Counted from the first letter of the stretch, positions 23,501 to 38,600 are shown. The stretch is 64,000 nucleotides of DNA from Daphnia carinata (GCF_022539665.2 NC_081335.1:2542001-2606000); one strand, 5' to 3'. Made by a program: numbers and translations. The notes: generated by a model from the sequence alone, not told the origin.

Positions 23501-23991
23501 TAAATCCTATCTAGGATCCGCATGGAAGTCCAAATGAAACCCCAGCAGTGAGCAAATGGGAAACGATGGAACAAACCGAAGAAAAGCTTGGTGATAAAAT
23601 CTTTCGAGGAAACCGTTAAGAAATTTGCTGATACAATTTTAATATATTACTCTAGATCGCCTGGATGGTATCATCAAGAGAAAATTAGATAAACCTGCTT
23701 CAATGGAAGATTGGTTACAACCTGGATTACCTGATGATTACAGTGACCGTAAATGTATTGAAGGGAAAAAAAGGGTAATTTGTTATCCTGTATTTGGCAA
23801 GTTTTTCTCCCTTTTTATTTTTACAACTTCCCGATTATTTTTATTTTTAGGTTCGGTGGGCGGATGTCGAGGAGAAAATGCAACAAAAGAAGATGCGTGA
23901 TCTTGGATTTGTAGTAGGACAGACCGACTGGTCTAGAATGACAGATCCAACATTTGGAGAATCGGCTCTTACAAAAACCAAGTATATTTGA
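20506..23991 (+). CDS. YLPM1: YLP motif-containing protein 1 (ZAP3) homologue
   Basis: Eight exons (20506-20753, 20818-21043, 21108-22841, 22910-23236, 23303-23449, 23515-23590, 23656-23774, 23851-23991) encode 1005 residues. YLPM1 is a nuclear protein that binds protein phosphatase 1 and is linked to regulation of transcription and telomerase. The N-terminal third is low-complexity and Gln/Pro-rich with a short charged helical stretch (KALAVYEAQWKTWREQL). A His/Pro/Ser-rich middle follows. The conserved part begins with a Walker A motif, GLPGSGKS, then PAPRILSIDDYY, which together mark the P-loop kinase-like domain of the family. Near the C terminus, KKRVRWADVEEK carries the RVxW-type phosphatase-binding motif, and GFVVGQTDW and TKTKYI match the family ending. 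The long third exon is unusual in this intron-dense window. The gene ends 130 bases from the stop of the next gene, which is convergent. Confidence 0.9.
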
Positions 23992-24120
23992 TGAGTAAAC
24001 TGAATTGGTCATTCATGAAGCCATATGCTCAAAAAGTACATTTCGTTGTTAAAATAAAAATAAGAAAACTAAGAAATATATCACGGATTTTTACAATCCA
24101 CCGTGCAGTTGCCTATGGAA

Positions 24121-25196
24121 TCAGTCGTAATCTTCGTTCCATGTTGGATTGTCATCGCTTAAAACTGCTTTGGCCGCCAAAAGTTCTTTGGGAATCTCAC
24201 TACCCCTTACTTGGACAGTATAACATGCTGTCTCTACCTTTTGCAAACTCTGTCGTGAAACTTGCAGCTTGCGTTTCAGCTCACGCTGGAATCCCAGACT
24301 ACAATCAAAATAAAACAAAATTTAAAAAAGTTCAACCACACTACCATTTAATATTTACTATACTTTAAGCTCGAGAGTGCCTCATGGACTTTCCGCAAAG
24401 ATAAACAGGTATTGAAGACAAGCTGCGTTTCCCCTCGTCCAACGGCATTAATACACAAACGCATGAGTTCGCCAGTCAGATCGGCAATACCGAGTAAGTA
24501 CTCATAGACTGGCACTGGAACCTTTAAATCTTCAGCATAACTGAGTTTGCTTTGTACTTCTTCAAGAGTAATCAAGCTTCCATCTCTAATAAACTGGAGA
24601 AAGCTTATGGCCTCAATAAATTCTTGAAGTCCTGGTTTAAAACATCTTATTATGGTTTTAGGGAAACCTACGTAAGTTCTATATTCTTAACAGTGGTAGT
24701 AACAGTGGAGTTTAATAAATAAATAAAACTGAAATGAAGTTTGTTACTACTAGATAAACAGCATGAATTACGGGAATTCCCAGAAAAATGTTAAATGGGC
24801 AATAAATACAGAAAAATGATATTTCAAAACAAAAACAACACCAACAAGAAGCAGGAAAGAAGAATTACCTGGCGAATAACCTCGTAGATAGTGATGAGTA
24901 TCCTGTCCAACTAATTCTTTGGCTAGACGATTCCAAGAGGAGTTAACCACAAGCTGTAATTTTCCTTCAGCTTCATGGGTTAACTTGACTTTAGATGCCT
25001 CATCTTGCACTCTGTGAAGCAAAAATATAATTCTCTTGCTTTCAATTGTAATGTCTCTGCTTAGTTTAACGATACGCTCGTAACGATCGTGATGTGTGTC
25101 CAATTTTTTCGAACAATCATGAAAAAAAGACTGAATTTCTGGGTCAAATAATTCCTCGGGTTCCACAACCTGTGTTGCCAAGGGTTGTGTTGACAT
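24121..25196 (-). CDS. TSNAX: translin-associated factor X (TRAX)
   Basis: Three exons on the minus strand (25196-24869, 24631-24364, 24298-24121) give 257 residues, close to the 290 of human TRAX. TRAX pairs with translin in C3PO, an RNase that clears passenger strands during RISC loading and trims tRNA-derived RNA. Recognition rests on [40 protein letters not shown] and VRGSEIPK, in the family order. The acidic residues that form the RNase site in TRAX (two Glu in LQEFIEA, Asp and Glu in DLTGE) are all kept, so the enzyme should be active. The loop between the EVQSKL and VPVYEYLLG segments is shorter than in mammals, which explains the smaller size. The chosen ATG starts a divergent, acidic N-terminal tail; a longer start would be read through an unlikely leader. 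Confidence 0.92.
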
Positions 25197-26602
25197 CGTA
25201 TTATACTGGATTTGGATTATTTCAAAAAGAAGAGGATAAATTTGGTCAATTTCAGTTTGATAAACAAAACCACTTCTAATGTAAAAACTCAAATTCGAAA
25301 AAACTAATTCGTCTGCTTTTGTAGGTTAAAATATTTTGCCCATTGCTGTTGCCAACGTTGTAAAACCGCCATATGAAAAAAAAAAATGAGCTTGAGTATT
25401 AAATATCCCGTCTTTGATTCTTTAGTGAATCTAAATATTTTTGTGACATATGGTCCTTTAAAAAAACTTTATTTTTAGAAACCAAAAACATCCATTAATC
25501 AGATCATGATCAGATTTGCCCTTTCGAACCCATCCTCCAATTCCCATACTCTATTCTTGATCTGTATGATCTGCATCTGGGTTAGTCTTTGAGTGTCGGG
25601 CTGCAAGATAATTGTTCTTTCGTTCTTTTGCTTCCTTGTCGGGTTTCTCGCTTCCACTCACTTGAAGTTAGCAAAAAAAAAAGTACGTTATTGCTTGTTG
25701 TTTGCAAATGTAGTGTATGAAGCTATTTAAGCTGTTTTGTAAAGGATTTCGAGCACACCCGGGTCTCTTGTACACGAATAACTAGTCTGAGACCGAGAAC
25801 ACGTGCCAACGAGACAAATAAGCGCCGCCATGAAATGGCAAAATTCATTGGCGCGAAAAAAGTTTGTCGTGGACAAATGTTTCTTTGGAATGACAACCAA
25901 GACAGGTAAACGTTACGAAAATTTCATGTTTTTCTTCTCAATTTTTTAGTTCGACTAACCTCGCCAACCTACTATTAAATTAATTTTTTTTCGAAATGTG
26001 TTTGATCCATCAGTGACCTACGTAGCAAGGAATAATTTCTACTGTGACAATGTTAAAACCTCCTCAACTGTTTATTTACTTCATCTTTATTTTACAGCTT
26101 TTATGTTCAATGCAAATGTTTTTAAGGTTATTTGAAGAAGGAAGTACGTCGGTGGAAAAGTTGTGTTGCTTATTGTATTCGGTATTTCAAGCAACGTCAC
26201 CTCAGCTTTAGTTCCTGAAATCTTATAATCGTAATTAATTTTTAGTGTTACGTAAAGCTGAGATACCGCCGTGTACCGAGAGGCGAATTCTTATTTTGTA
26301 ACAAGAGACGCACGTGTTAAGAATGCTGTCGTGTTTAGATCTCTTCTGTGCCAGCTTTGAGCCAAAACGCCCCCATTCTCCTATATCATGGAGTATATAC
26401 CCTACGAGCCGTAGGCCTCGTTAAACGGGGTGTATCCACCTCTTGTGGTAAAATTCTTAGATTACTATGATCCAACACCTCTCTTAACCTACGCCATCGA
26501 CTCTTCTCTGGTCAGTATATTACCGACCTATGAGCGAGGAACGCAGGAAAAATCGAGAAGCCGTGCTGCGTATGTTGCGATTAATGCGCAACGTTCTCTA
26601 AC
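25197..26602. other. divergent intergenic region between TSNAX and cubilin
   Basis: About 1.4 kb with no coding exon that I can support. It must hold the promoters and any untranslated exons of both flanking genes. Confidence 0.4.
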
Positions 26603-29600
26603 ATGCCAATGAAGTTTTTTTGCCTCTGGTTAATAGTATCTGTGTTCGTTAATCGATCCAGAGCTCTTTATGATGGAAGGTAAGCTACTTCGTTAGTTCT
26701 GAATTCTTTGAGGCTATAATTGTCCCTATTCATATTATTTGAATTTATAGGGTAAGAATTCGAACTCAGGATGGTCATTTACAACTAATGGTACCGGATG
26801 AGCGAAGCATCTCTTTGATCACTGGTCGGAACGGTCGGATTCTTTTTAACGGAGAAGACATAAGCTCTGCTTATCAGACGGTAAGAAAAGATTTATTTCG
26901 TAAAAAAATTGAAAATAATTAGATCATTGATGTAAAACAGGTACGCAACGTTTCGCTAGAGCTAGCCACTCTGCGACAGCGCGAATTAGCCTCTTTGCAG
27001 ACCAAGCAATTGGAACTATTCGCACGTCTTGACGCTGATACCGGAGAAAATCTTAATGATCGTTTGGTGGCATTGGAACAATCTTTAGCCAATCTCACCT
27101 CTCAAAATGTCCAGGCTGCAGACAATAGTAGAACAGGAACACCCAATAACTTCCGCCGTCTTAGGCGACGAGTCCAGACTCTTGAACGCAGCGTTCGACG
27201 TCTGACGACGACTATCCAAACAGATGACTGCGCCAGTTCACCTTGCAGAAATGGCGCCGTTTGTATTGATTCCTACGATAGGTTTCAATGCCTCTGCCCA
27301 CCTAACTGGGAGGTTTGTTATTTCACTCATTAAGCCAGGTTTAATTGAATTTATTACACATGTGTATTCATGTAGGGAGCAGCTTGTGATGTAGACATTG
27401 ACGAGTGTGCTAGTTTTCGTGGTACGGATTTGGGTTGCCAAAACGGTGCAACATGCATTAATACGGCGGGATCTTACCGCTGTACCTGTCCACCTGGATG
27501 GTTTGGGGTTCACTGCACTCAAAGAACAGACGGATGCAACAGTGGCACCAATGAACAGATTTGTGGCCATGGAATTTGTCTTAGTCAGCCGGGCCAAGGA
27601 AGAGGCTATATCTGCTTATGCGAGCAAGTATGTAAATTTGCCTATATTACAGCGAATTTTATGTGCCTTCTATGGGATAATGGTTGAAATTAATTAAATC
27701 CATTCGAATTATAAGGGGTGGACCACAGACGGCGTTAATCCTGGTTGTATGGTTGATGTCGACGAATGTCTTTATCCCATTCCACTATGTTCCGTTAATC
27801 CCCGTGTACAGTGCGTAAATCTCCCTGGCAGCTTCCGCTGTGGAGCCTGTCCAGTTGGTTATACTGGGAATGGCCATTACTGTACTGATGTGGACGAATG
27901 CCAGATCAATAACGGTGGATGCAGTATCAGCCCCCGCGTCCAGTGCACGAATACTATGGTAAAATAATTTTAAAAACTTGATAAAAATATCAAACTAATG
28001 CAAAAAATTGTCGCAGGGTTCGCGCTCTTGTGGTCCTTGTCCACCAGGGTATCAGGGTGATGGGGTATCTTGTAGTTTCGTTGGAGCTTGCACACTCAAT
28101 AATGGTGGATGTCATCCGGAGGCATTCTGTTACGATAATCCTGGTAAGAAAAATATAAAGAAATCTGAACAGTAGGAGTTAACCATTCATAAATTTTCGT
28201 CGCTATTTCAGCTATTTCAAGTTCATACGTTTCCTGCCAATGTCGACCTGGACTGACGGGTAATGGTTTCGGTCCAATGGGTTGTGTCCCACTACGCGCT
28301 GGTGGACGCAGAGGTGGCGGTGGCGGTGGCGGTGGCGGTGGTCGGCCGCTAGGACCTGTTAATTACGATGATCCTTGCTCCCCTAATCCTTGTGCCTATG
28401 GCACTTGTTCCAGGGTTGGTAATGAATTTCGCTGTGATTGCCAAACTGGATATGCAGGTAGTAGAGACGTTTCCTAAAACTGGTTAAAAATGAAGCCGTT
28501 AAAACACGGAAAATTTCTGCTTTTGAGGTCAAACATGCAACATTCCGTTGGATGCTTGTACGAGTTCGCCGTGTCTTAATGGAGGAACTTGTGCAACCGT
28601 TGGGCCAAATCGGCAATTTCGCTGTATCTGCCCAGCTGGGTTCACTGGCAACGAATGCCAAAATGAAATACAAGGTATAGGTCTTTCATTGTATTCTAAA
28701 AATGTATTCATAATTGTAAAGATATTTCTTTTTGAGCAGCTTGTGGAGGGACGATTTTCGAGACAAATGGCACTATTTCTTTCCCGTCTTCTGATGGAGG
28801 TCTCTATCCTCATCAAGTAAGACGAGAATTAGAAGGCAATAATCAATTTAGTTTTCTCCTTCAACTATCTTTGTTGTTTAGGTTAGCTGCGCCTGGGTGA
28901 TCAACACGACTCCTGGCAAAGTCATGAACTTGACATTCACACGATTTCATCTTGAATCTTCTGAAAATTGCAAATTTGACTGGGTTCAGGTATTTGGCTA
29001 TTTATTTTTCAAAACATCTTGTTTTTCGTGCTAGAAAGAGTTATTTACTATGTAGTTTCACGATGGGGAAGATGCTTCTGCCCAGATAGTCGGAAGGTTC
29101 TGCGGCGATCAAAATTTTCCAGCTGGATCGATGGTCACCACCCATAACCAGATTTACATGTGGTTTCGTTCCGACCATTCGGTGAATGGTCAAGGTTTTG
29201 AATTGGTATGGAACACCATTGATCCAGGTACGATTCTTGTTCTAAGTTCCATGTTGACTCGTTGGTAGAAGCTTTAAATCTTCTAAAGTGTGTGGAGGAG
29301 AAATATCTACGTCAACGTACGGGACGATAAACTCGCCTGGTTATCCAGGCCACTATCCAGCCAATCGCGATTGTGTCTGGTTGCTGACCGCACCTTTAGG
29401 AAAACGAATTCAGTTTACTTTCGCCACTCTTCAGTTGGAACATCATACCAATTGCAGTTACGATTTTCTTGAGGTAACTGCTAATTAGTTAAAGTATTTA
29501 TTCTGCATTTGATTAAACGAGACATCAATGCAGATTCGCGATGGTCAAGCTTTGACCGACAATTCTTTGGGCAAGTTTTGCAGTACAGCAAATCCACCAC

Positions 29601-32600
29601 CTATTACAACTTCAGGGCCGTACGCCCTTGTTAACTTTCACTCCGATGCTACTTCAAACGACAATGGTTTTCACATCACTTATGCAGTTATAAATGGTAA
29701 AAATTCCTCGCTCAATTTACTCATCTAAATCTTTCTTTAAGACGTTTAGGTAACTGGTTCTTCTTCACCCAGGTATTCCGGGTTGCGGAGGTTTGTTGAC
29801 TGGACCGGGTGGAACCCTCTCATCACCCAATCATCCTGATACCTACGAGCATAATCTCGACTGCGAATGGGTTATCCGAGCCACGACGAACGAACGAATC
29901 CGCCTGACTTTCACGGCTCTATCTCTGGAAACATCGCGGAACTGCGTTTACGACTTTGTCGAAGTAATATTCATTTCTTATTACACATACGTCGTCGACG
30001 TATGAGTCATTGGTGCTTTTAATGTAGCGAGTGGTTTTTTTTTTTATCATGCAGGTAAGAGAGGGTAAGACGCCGCAAAGCCCATTGATTGGCCGTTATT
30101 GCAGCCGCAACGTGCCCTTGCCTGTTCTTTCGCAAGGAAATCAGCTTTTCGTGCGTTTCAAATCCGATTTTAGCGTTGCATCAAGTGGATTTCGTGCACG
30201 TTACGAAACCGGTAAGCTATAAAGCCATGTTTTTCTTTCTTACGCCACTAACTCTTAATTTCCCAATAACAGTTTGCGGAGGAACATGGACAGAATCTAC
30301 CGGAATGATTCAGTCGCCGAATTTCCCATCACCATATCCGGCAAGCAAGCAATGTGTTTACGTCATAGCCCTACATCCGGGTAAAGCTGTTCGGCTGGAT
30401 TTCCTCACATTTGACGTAGAAGGATCTGCCGATTGTCGCTATGATTCCGTTGAGGTATTTACTTTTCCGTCAATATAAAATCGAATATGATTCATATTGT
30501 ATTTGGCCTACGATAATAGATTCGAGATGGAGATACCAGCAATTCCACATTAATTGGCAAGTACTGTGGCCCGCCGTCTCTAATCCCCCCACCCATCGTC
30601 AGTACCCACAACTATTTGTGGATCAAATTTCAAACTGACGCGTCAGACCAAAACTTAGGCTTTCAAGCCAATTATTCTACGGTCGACGTTGGTACGAACC
30701 AAAATCTGCTTATTGTACTATACCAAAATGAGCTACCATTTCTTGTTTCAACAGGGTGTGGGGGCATATTGACTAGACCGCAAGGCTTGATTGCGTCTCC
30801 CCTTCATCCAGAAGTGTATCCGCATGGTGCAACATGTCGCTGGATCGTGAGGGCCGGTCCCGGAAAAGTGGTTCGCTTGCAATGGATGTCATTTGCTCTA
30901 GAACCCGCACCACCTTCATGTCATTTTGATTCGGTATCTGTCTATGATAACAGTAGCATACCCAACACAGGTGGTCTAGTGGGCCGTTATTGTGGCACCG
31001 CCTTACCACCATCAGTTACATCGACTGGTGATACGCTGACAATTGTCTTTAAATCGGATGCCAGTTTGGCAGCCGAAGGATTCACAGCTACTTACATCAC
31101 CCTAAATAGCTCTTTACGTAATAATCTATCTATAGTTGTCGCTAGTATATTTAATATTAATCATTTGCCTACATCATGCAGTTTGCGGTGGTACGTATTA
31201 CACGGAGACAGGCATGATTGCTTCACCAGGATTCCCGAACGGCTACCCGCCTAGGTTGGACTGTTCGTGGATTATTCGTGCTCCTCTTAATCGGCAGATC
31301 CAGCTGAATGTAACGGATTTTGATATGGAAAATCACACTCAATGTCAAATGGACTATCTCGAAATAAGGTCATACCTTTGCACGATGATAAATTGCTGTT
31401 TTTGAAAAATAATTTTTCCCATAATCACATTTGCGAAAACAGAAATGGTGGTGGGCCAACTTCGCCTTTAATTGGCACTTTTTGCGGCCGTAACATCCCA
31501 CTTACCATCCCGTCGCATAGCCACGAAATGTATATTCGCCTGGTGACTGATTATTCCCTATTTGGGCGGGGTTTCCGTCTTTTCTGGGACGCAACGGCCA
31601 CTGGTTTGTTTCTACTTGATCATCTATTACTAATTATTTTTGTTGTTGTTGCTGAAGCTGCCCATAGCCATATTGATAATAATAAAAAAACATGTATTAC
31701 CATGAAGGCTGTGGAGGAGTTTTGACTAGCCCAGAAGGCTCCATCATTTCGCCTGGTTATCCATCATCTTATGGCGACAATGCCGAATGCATTTGGAGAA
31801 TTGAAGTTTCTCATGGATCTCGCGTACTCTTTGCCTTTGTTGATTTGGATATGGAATCGCAGCCCACTGGCTGTGCATTTGACTATGTGGAGGTAAAAAT
31901 AACCGTTTTTATTTATGTATTGATATACTTCGAAGCTTCATTTTTAAACGATAGGTACGTAACGGCAGAGATCGTCGGGCACCATTAGTTGGCCGTTACT
32001 GCAACTCCTTCTCGCTTGTGCCCATCATCAGTAAATCAACCAGTCTCTATGTAAAATTCAGATCAGATATTAATCTTGCCGGAAGAGGATTCAAAGCTCG
32101 CTATGAAACTTGTAAGATGTTTTCGTACAAGTTCTATGACAGTAGTTTACTGCAATAACGAATGTGCCTTTTTTCTCAGTGTGTAATACCGAGTTAAGAG
32201 GCTTAAGTGGTGTCATCGAAAGCCCGAATTTCCCCAACAACTATCCACACAATCGCAATTGCACGTGGACTATTGCCGCTCCACTTGGCAATAGGATAAA
32301 TCTAACCTTCTCACATTTTGACGTTGAACAGCATGGCTCTCAGGATTCAACCGAGTCGGCGCCTGTTAATTGCATGTATGATTTTGTTGAAATCAAACAG
32401 CCAAACGGAACCTTGGGCCGCTTTTGCGGCTCAAACCTGCCACCAGAAATAGGCTCGACTCAGGATAAAGTCATGATTCAGTTCATGTCTGATTTATCTG
32501 TTGCTCATAACGGTTTCCGTTTGGAATGGCGAGTCATTGGTACGACAAATTGATCAAGCATTAATCCTCAATTTGCACCAAGTCATGCTGTTTTTGCATT

Positions 32601-35600
32601 TAGGATGTGGTGGAAGGCTAGCAAAACCGTATGGTATCCTGAAATCACCAGGTTACCCATCTTCATACCCGTTTAAAACAGACTGTGTCTGGGAAATTGA
32701 GACAGAGCCAGGCAGCCGAGTCGAGTTAACAATTAAAGATATCGATATCGAATCAGCTGTGGGCTGCAACTACGATTTCCTCAGAGTACTAATTAAATTT
32801 TATAAAATATTCATGAGAATTTCAATATAATTAAAATTGTTAGGTACACGGAGGAGCGGATGAGACCTCTCCAAAGCTAGCCGATTTTTGCCATCGCCAA
32901 GATAAGCCTGTCGTGGTTACAGCCATTGGTAACCGTATGTACATTCATTTCCACAGTGATGAATCACTCCGTGGCAAAGGCTTCACAGCAAGTTTCAAAA
33001 CTTTACCGAACGGTTGCGGAGGATATTTCAAATCTCCTGCTGGCATTATTCATTCACCCAATTATCCCCAAAACTACGACCATGACGCTGATTGCACTTG
33101 GCTGGTAGAAGTGGCGAATAATCATGTTGTTGTACTGAATTTTGTCGATTTCGACGTTGAACCTTTCACAAATTGTACCTTCGATTACGTGGCGATATAT
33201 GATGGGCCATCGTTAAACGATACGGAAATCGCACGTTTCTGTGGCAGCACTTTGCCTGATCCACCTTACGTTCGATCCACTTCGAATAAAATGTTTATTC
33301 GATTAAAAGCTGACGGGAGCGTTTCGGCTAGAGGATTTGTAGCCAACTACACAACAGTAAGCAAAATAATTTTCTGTCTTTGGGTGTGCATTTCAGTTAA
33401 TCTTTGGTTGCAGGGATGCGGAGCAAGTATTACCGTCAATCAAGAGGATATTGGTGAACTGACATCGCCAAATTTCCCTCATTATTACAGTAATTGGTTT
33501 AACTGCACTTGGACTCTGAATGCCGCTAACCCAGGTAATTGAATTTATAATGAGGTACTTCCAGCTATTATATCTGGTTTAAATGCAACGTGTTATTTCT
33601 TAAAGATGATCGAATCTACTTGATGTTCACTCATATGGATTTGCATAGCTTTGTGCCGCAATCTTCTGCAATCACAGCTGCAGACACCAACTGCACAACG
33701 AGTTTTGTTCGCGTTCAAGATGGTGATGATTCTGACGCACCTGTTGTTGGCAGCTATTGTCTTACCAGGGTCCCATCACCCATCACGAGCCAGGTTTATA
33801 TCTCATCTCCCCCAATTTGAGCTGAGATTAAAATTCTGGTTACAGGGTTCTTCACTGTATATACGTTTGCAAACCACACCTTTAATGTTATTGGGCGCTG
33901 GATTCCGTGCAACATATTCTGTCTTATCACAAGGTTTTACCGGTAGATGTCTTTCTTTGATTCAAATTATTGCAATTTGTTATTCTTCGTAGCTTGTGGA
34001 GGAGAATTTACTTCGGAACACGGATCATTTAGTTCTCCATCGTTTCCGAACTCTTATCCTGTTTCCACAGAATGTATTTGGACAATTTCAGCTTCAGCTG
34101 GTACTGGAAACAGTTTGATTTTTCAGATGAGGGCATTTATAAGAGGAACTTTTTTTTTGTATGTAAAAGGTAATCGAGTGATGGTCTCTTTCCGGATGTT
34201 CGACATCCAAGAAACAGAATTCTGTAACGGTGACTACCTTGAAATAAGAATCAACAATGGTGGAGGCGAATTGTTGGGACACTTTTGTGGCTCCGGATTT
34301 TTGCCGAGCAACATCACGGCAGCTAACAAACTCTGGATCAAATTCCGTTCAGATGCTGATTCTACAGCACCTGGATTCATTGCTGACTACAGTTTACGTA
34401 AAGAGAACTTCTATTTTTCTTTACATAAAACAAAAACAAACAAAAGGGAGAAAAAAGAAATGTTTTATCGAAATTGATCGCTTGTTTTTTAAATATAATC
34501 GCAGTTCATGGAAACGATTTAAATGGCAACCGAGGAGAGATTGCTTCGCCTTTATACCCTCATCCCTACATTCACCGGGATGATTTCAGCTGGCGCGTAA
34601 CGGTCGACAACGAACGATTTGTCCGGCTTTATTTCTATCCTCAATTTTCACTTGAACGTGAACATGATTCTACCACATGCATCTCTTCCCTGCTGGTATG
34701 TGTCCATCAGTTAAAATTATTGTGAATTTTAATAATTAATTATTCTAATGACTGTAGGTCTACGATGGATATGATGAGCAAGCCCCATTGGTGGGAGAAT
34801 ACTGTGGTGAACTTCGACCTCGACAGAGATACGTGATTGCTTCCGGCAATGTTGTCTATATAGTCTTCCGCTCCCGCTCAATTGAAGGGTCCTTCTTTCG
34901 GCTTCGGTGGGATGCTGTTCTGAGTAGCGTGCCTCCCACGATCTCGACACCGGCTCCTATGAACTCTAGTGGTATTAGGCAAAGCATTGTAAAAAAAAAA
35001 TTAATAACAAAATATTTAACATTCACAATTTTTTCTTGCAGTGACATGCGGACGCGAATATTTTGTGGCGGATGGAAACTTCACGATGGTGACGAGTCCA
35101 GGATTTCCAATTGGTTATGCAAATAACCTCATTTGTACTTGGACGTTAACTGCTGATCCACATTACAGAATAGCCATGACACTGATTACACTTGACATGG
35201 AAGCTGGATCTTGCATGTTCGACTACGTCGAGATAGCTAATAATGGTAGATTTTCGTCAAATAAAAGTTACTCCGTAAATTAAAAACTAAAATATCACAG
35301 GAGATGTCAGGCCACAATTACTTGGACGCTATTGCCGGCGTGACCAACAAGGACTGGTGGTAACGTCAGCTGGAAATAGTGCCAGAGTAACTTTCCGTAC
35401 CGACTCAACGGTTAATCAAACGGGTTTTCAAATCAACGCTAAAGCCGGTAGACTGATTTCTTTATAATGCGTCGCTCTTCTGAATTTTAATCATGATTCG
35501 CTTTGTCAGTTTGTGGTGGGATCGTAAGAGAATCCCGTGGCATTATCAAGTCCCCTAAATATCCGACAAATTATCCTGCTTCAACAACCTGTGAATGGGA

Positions 35601-38600
35601 TGTCAGCGTTCGTCCTGGAAGGACCATCAGCGTTAGTTTTGATAACATGCAGATTGCATCAGACATGCCAGCATGCTCACAGGACTATGTTATCGTAAGA
35701 CTTTTTTTTTCCCGTCTGACTTTCGCTGTCTACTTTTGTTTGACTGAATGCCTCATGAATTTATTTTTACTCAGCTCCGCAACGGAGAATCTGTTGACTC
35801 TCCGGTGCTAGGCAGTGGCAGGTTGTGTGGCAATAGCATTCCAACCAGTTCAATAGTCACAACTGGAAATCGACTTCACATCAAGTTTGTGTCAGACGGC
35901 CAAACCAGTTCCGCTGTCAGTTATAAGCTAATTTATTTGAAACTGAACTTGTATCGCTGATTTTCCATTTCTATTTCCATTAGGGATTTCAATTGAGGTT
36001 TGAAGAGGTCCGAACGGCTTGTGGCGGTCGACTAACACTCAATAACGACATAAGAGAAATCACGATCGAGTCGCCAAATAGGCCGTCTCCTTCACCGCCA
36101 AACGCCGAATGCGAATGGATTATCCTCGCTCCAGGCGGACATGCTGTCCAATTAGACTTTGTTGGCCAATTGGATATACTCAGTCAATATGCTTGCCGCA
36201 CTGCTGGAGTAGAAGTGCGAAATGGGGGTACTTTATCCTCACCTATGTTAGGCCGTTACTGCGGCCGAAATTCGCCAGGATCGATTTTCTCAACAGGCAA
36301 CAGCCTTCATGTTCGCTATTTTAATTCGTTACAAAATCCTGGAACTGGATTCCAAGCCCGTGTCTCCATCGGTATTTTCAAAATAACAATCACAAATTTA
36401 GGGTCATTAAGCTTATCCAATTTTGTTTGTTTTTTTACAGCTCGCTGCGGTGGAACGATTGTGGCGTCACGAGGTGTCCTTATTTCACCAAATTATCCGT
36501 CTTCTTACGAACCCAACACAAGGTGTGTATGGACTATCCGAGGCCCAGTCGGACACTATATGAACTTTCAATTCACGAATTTGGACTTACCGCCTGTCGC
36601 TGCTATCGGGGGAAATTGTTCGACAGTTGATTATGTAGAGATTCGTGAACGCAATGCCACAAGTGGGTCCTTACAAAATCTAATAATTAATTATGACGTT
36701 CGATCAAAATTTTATATATCATTTTCAGATGAAGTATTGGCGACAATTTGTGGAAACGAATTTTCAAATGTGATTTCTAGCTATTCAAATGAAGTAGACG
36801 TCATTTTCCAGACTGGCAGTCGAGTTTACAATAGGCAGGGATTCCGGATAATGTACAACACTAGTATAGACGGATGCGGGGGAGATGTGAGCGGTTCTAG
36901 CGGCATTATCCAATCTCCTAGCTATCCAAACTCGTATCCTCATGGGCGCATTTGTATTTGGAAAATCCGTGGGCCAATCGGACGTCGAATAACTTTGACT
37001 TTTACTGATTTTGCATTGGAAGGGCCTCTGAGACGAGCAGGAAGCGCTCAAGCAGAGTGTCAGGATTTTGTCTACGTAAATTTGATTTTAGCCGTTTAAT
37101 GTTTTTCTTAATATAAAATTTGTGTTATGCATAAATAGGCTGTGAATGGGCCGGACATTCAAAATCCTCCGCTGTACCGGAATTCATCAAAGCGGTGCGG
37201 TTCAACACTGCCAGAAATTGTCAGTTCTTCCGGCAACAGCATGATTCTCATTTTCCGTACGGATGGTTCCGTCACACATAGAGGATTTTCCGCCCGATAC
37301 GATACTGGTCAGCCAGCAGAGTGTGGTGGAGAATTAAATGGTGTCGTCGGGTCTTCCGGCTACTTTACCTCACCAGGTTTTGTATCCCCCACATCGGGCA
37401 ATTATAGTAATTCGCTTTACTGCGAATGGCAGTTAGTCAATACCGAGCCGACCAATTCAAGCGTGATTTTCACTATCGATGCAATGGATATTGAAGGTCC
37501 TTTGCCCAATAACGAGCAATGTACTTTTGATTCTCTCAGTTTCTATGGAGGTTAGTATTTTCTAAAAAAGAAATTAGAGGTTTAGACGAATCTTTGCTAA
37601 CTGTTGCCTCTTTTCGATTCTTAGGTTCAATGCGTATACCTATGGGCCAGTTCTGCGGAAACCAAACTAGCGGGACTTCAATTTACAATCCATTCCCGGA
37701 ATCTCTTATCCGGTTCAGGGTATTTCTGATTCTATAGTACATAGTTTACAGGTTTCCAACGAACTTGTCATTTAATCTATAAAGGTTTTTCAAGGGTTTC
37801 CATAGAAATAGTCTTAAGAAGCTTTTCCTACTTGAAAAGCTGTTTTGTTATGTCTGAAGTTTCATACATTGTTTTTTTTTTTTTTTTTCTTTTTTTCTCG
37901 CTTCATCTATAATAGACGGATATGACTATAACGGGCGTAGGATTCAACACAAGCTATCGCGTGTCTCCGTGTGGAGGGGACATTACCAGTCCACAAACGA
38001 TCACTTCGCCTAATTTCCCTGCTTACTACGGGCTTAACGTGGACTGTGTCTGGTTAATCGATTTGTCTGAGAACGGTCAACAAGTGCAAGTTACCTTTGA
38101 CGATATGCAACTCGATTCGGATGATTGCTCCCAGGATTACCTGAGAATTCTCAACGGGCATATGCCAACTTCGCCACAGCTGGGCCGTTATTGTGGCTCG
38201 ACCCGGCCCAATGTTATCCGTTCACAGAGTTCTTATCTATGGGTCCATTTCCATTCTGATAATGTATCAGGAAACTCGAAGGGTTTTTCGATAACCGTGG
38301 ACGCTGTAACATCCGGTCAGTATACAGTATTAAAGCTTTTCGTTTGAACGTTAAATGAAAAATGTTGAATTTAATTTTTAGGTTGTGGTGGAGTTATGCA
38401 CAGCCGTAATGGAGTAATAACAAGCCCTAACTATCCAGCGGCTTACGGTACTGACGCTGAATGCGAATGGGAAATCCGTGTCGATCCGGGCTACAAAGTG
38501 ATAGTCGATTTCTTCCAAAGATTTGACCTGGAAAACAGTACCAATTGTCAAAACGATTTTGTTGAGGTTATATTTCCCTTTGAATTGACAATAATTAAAC

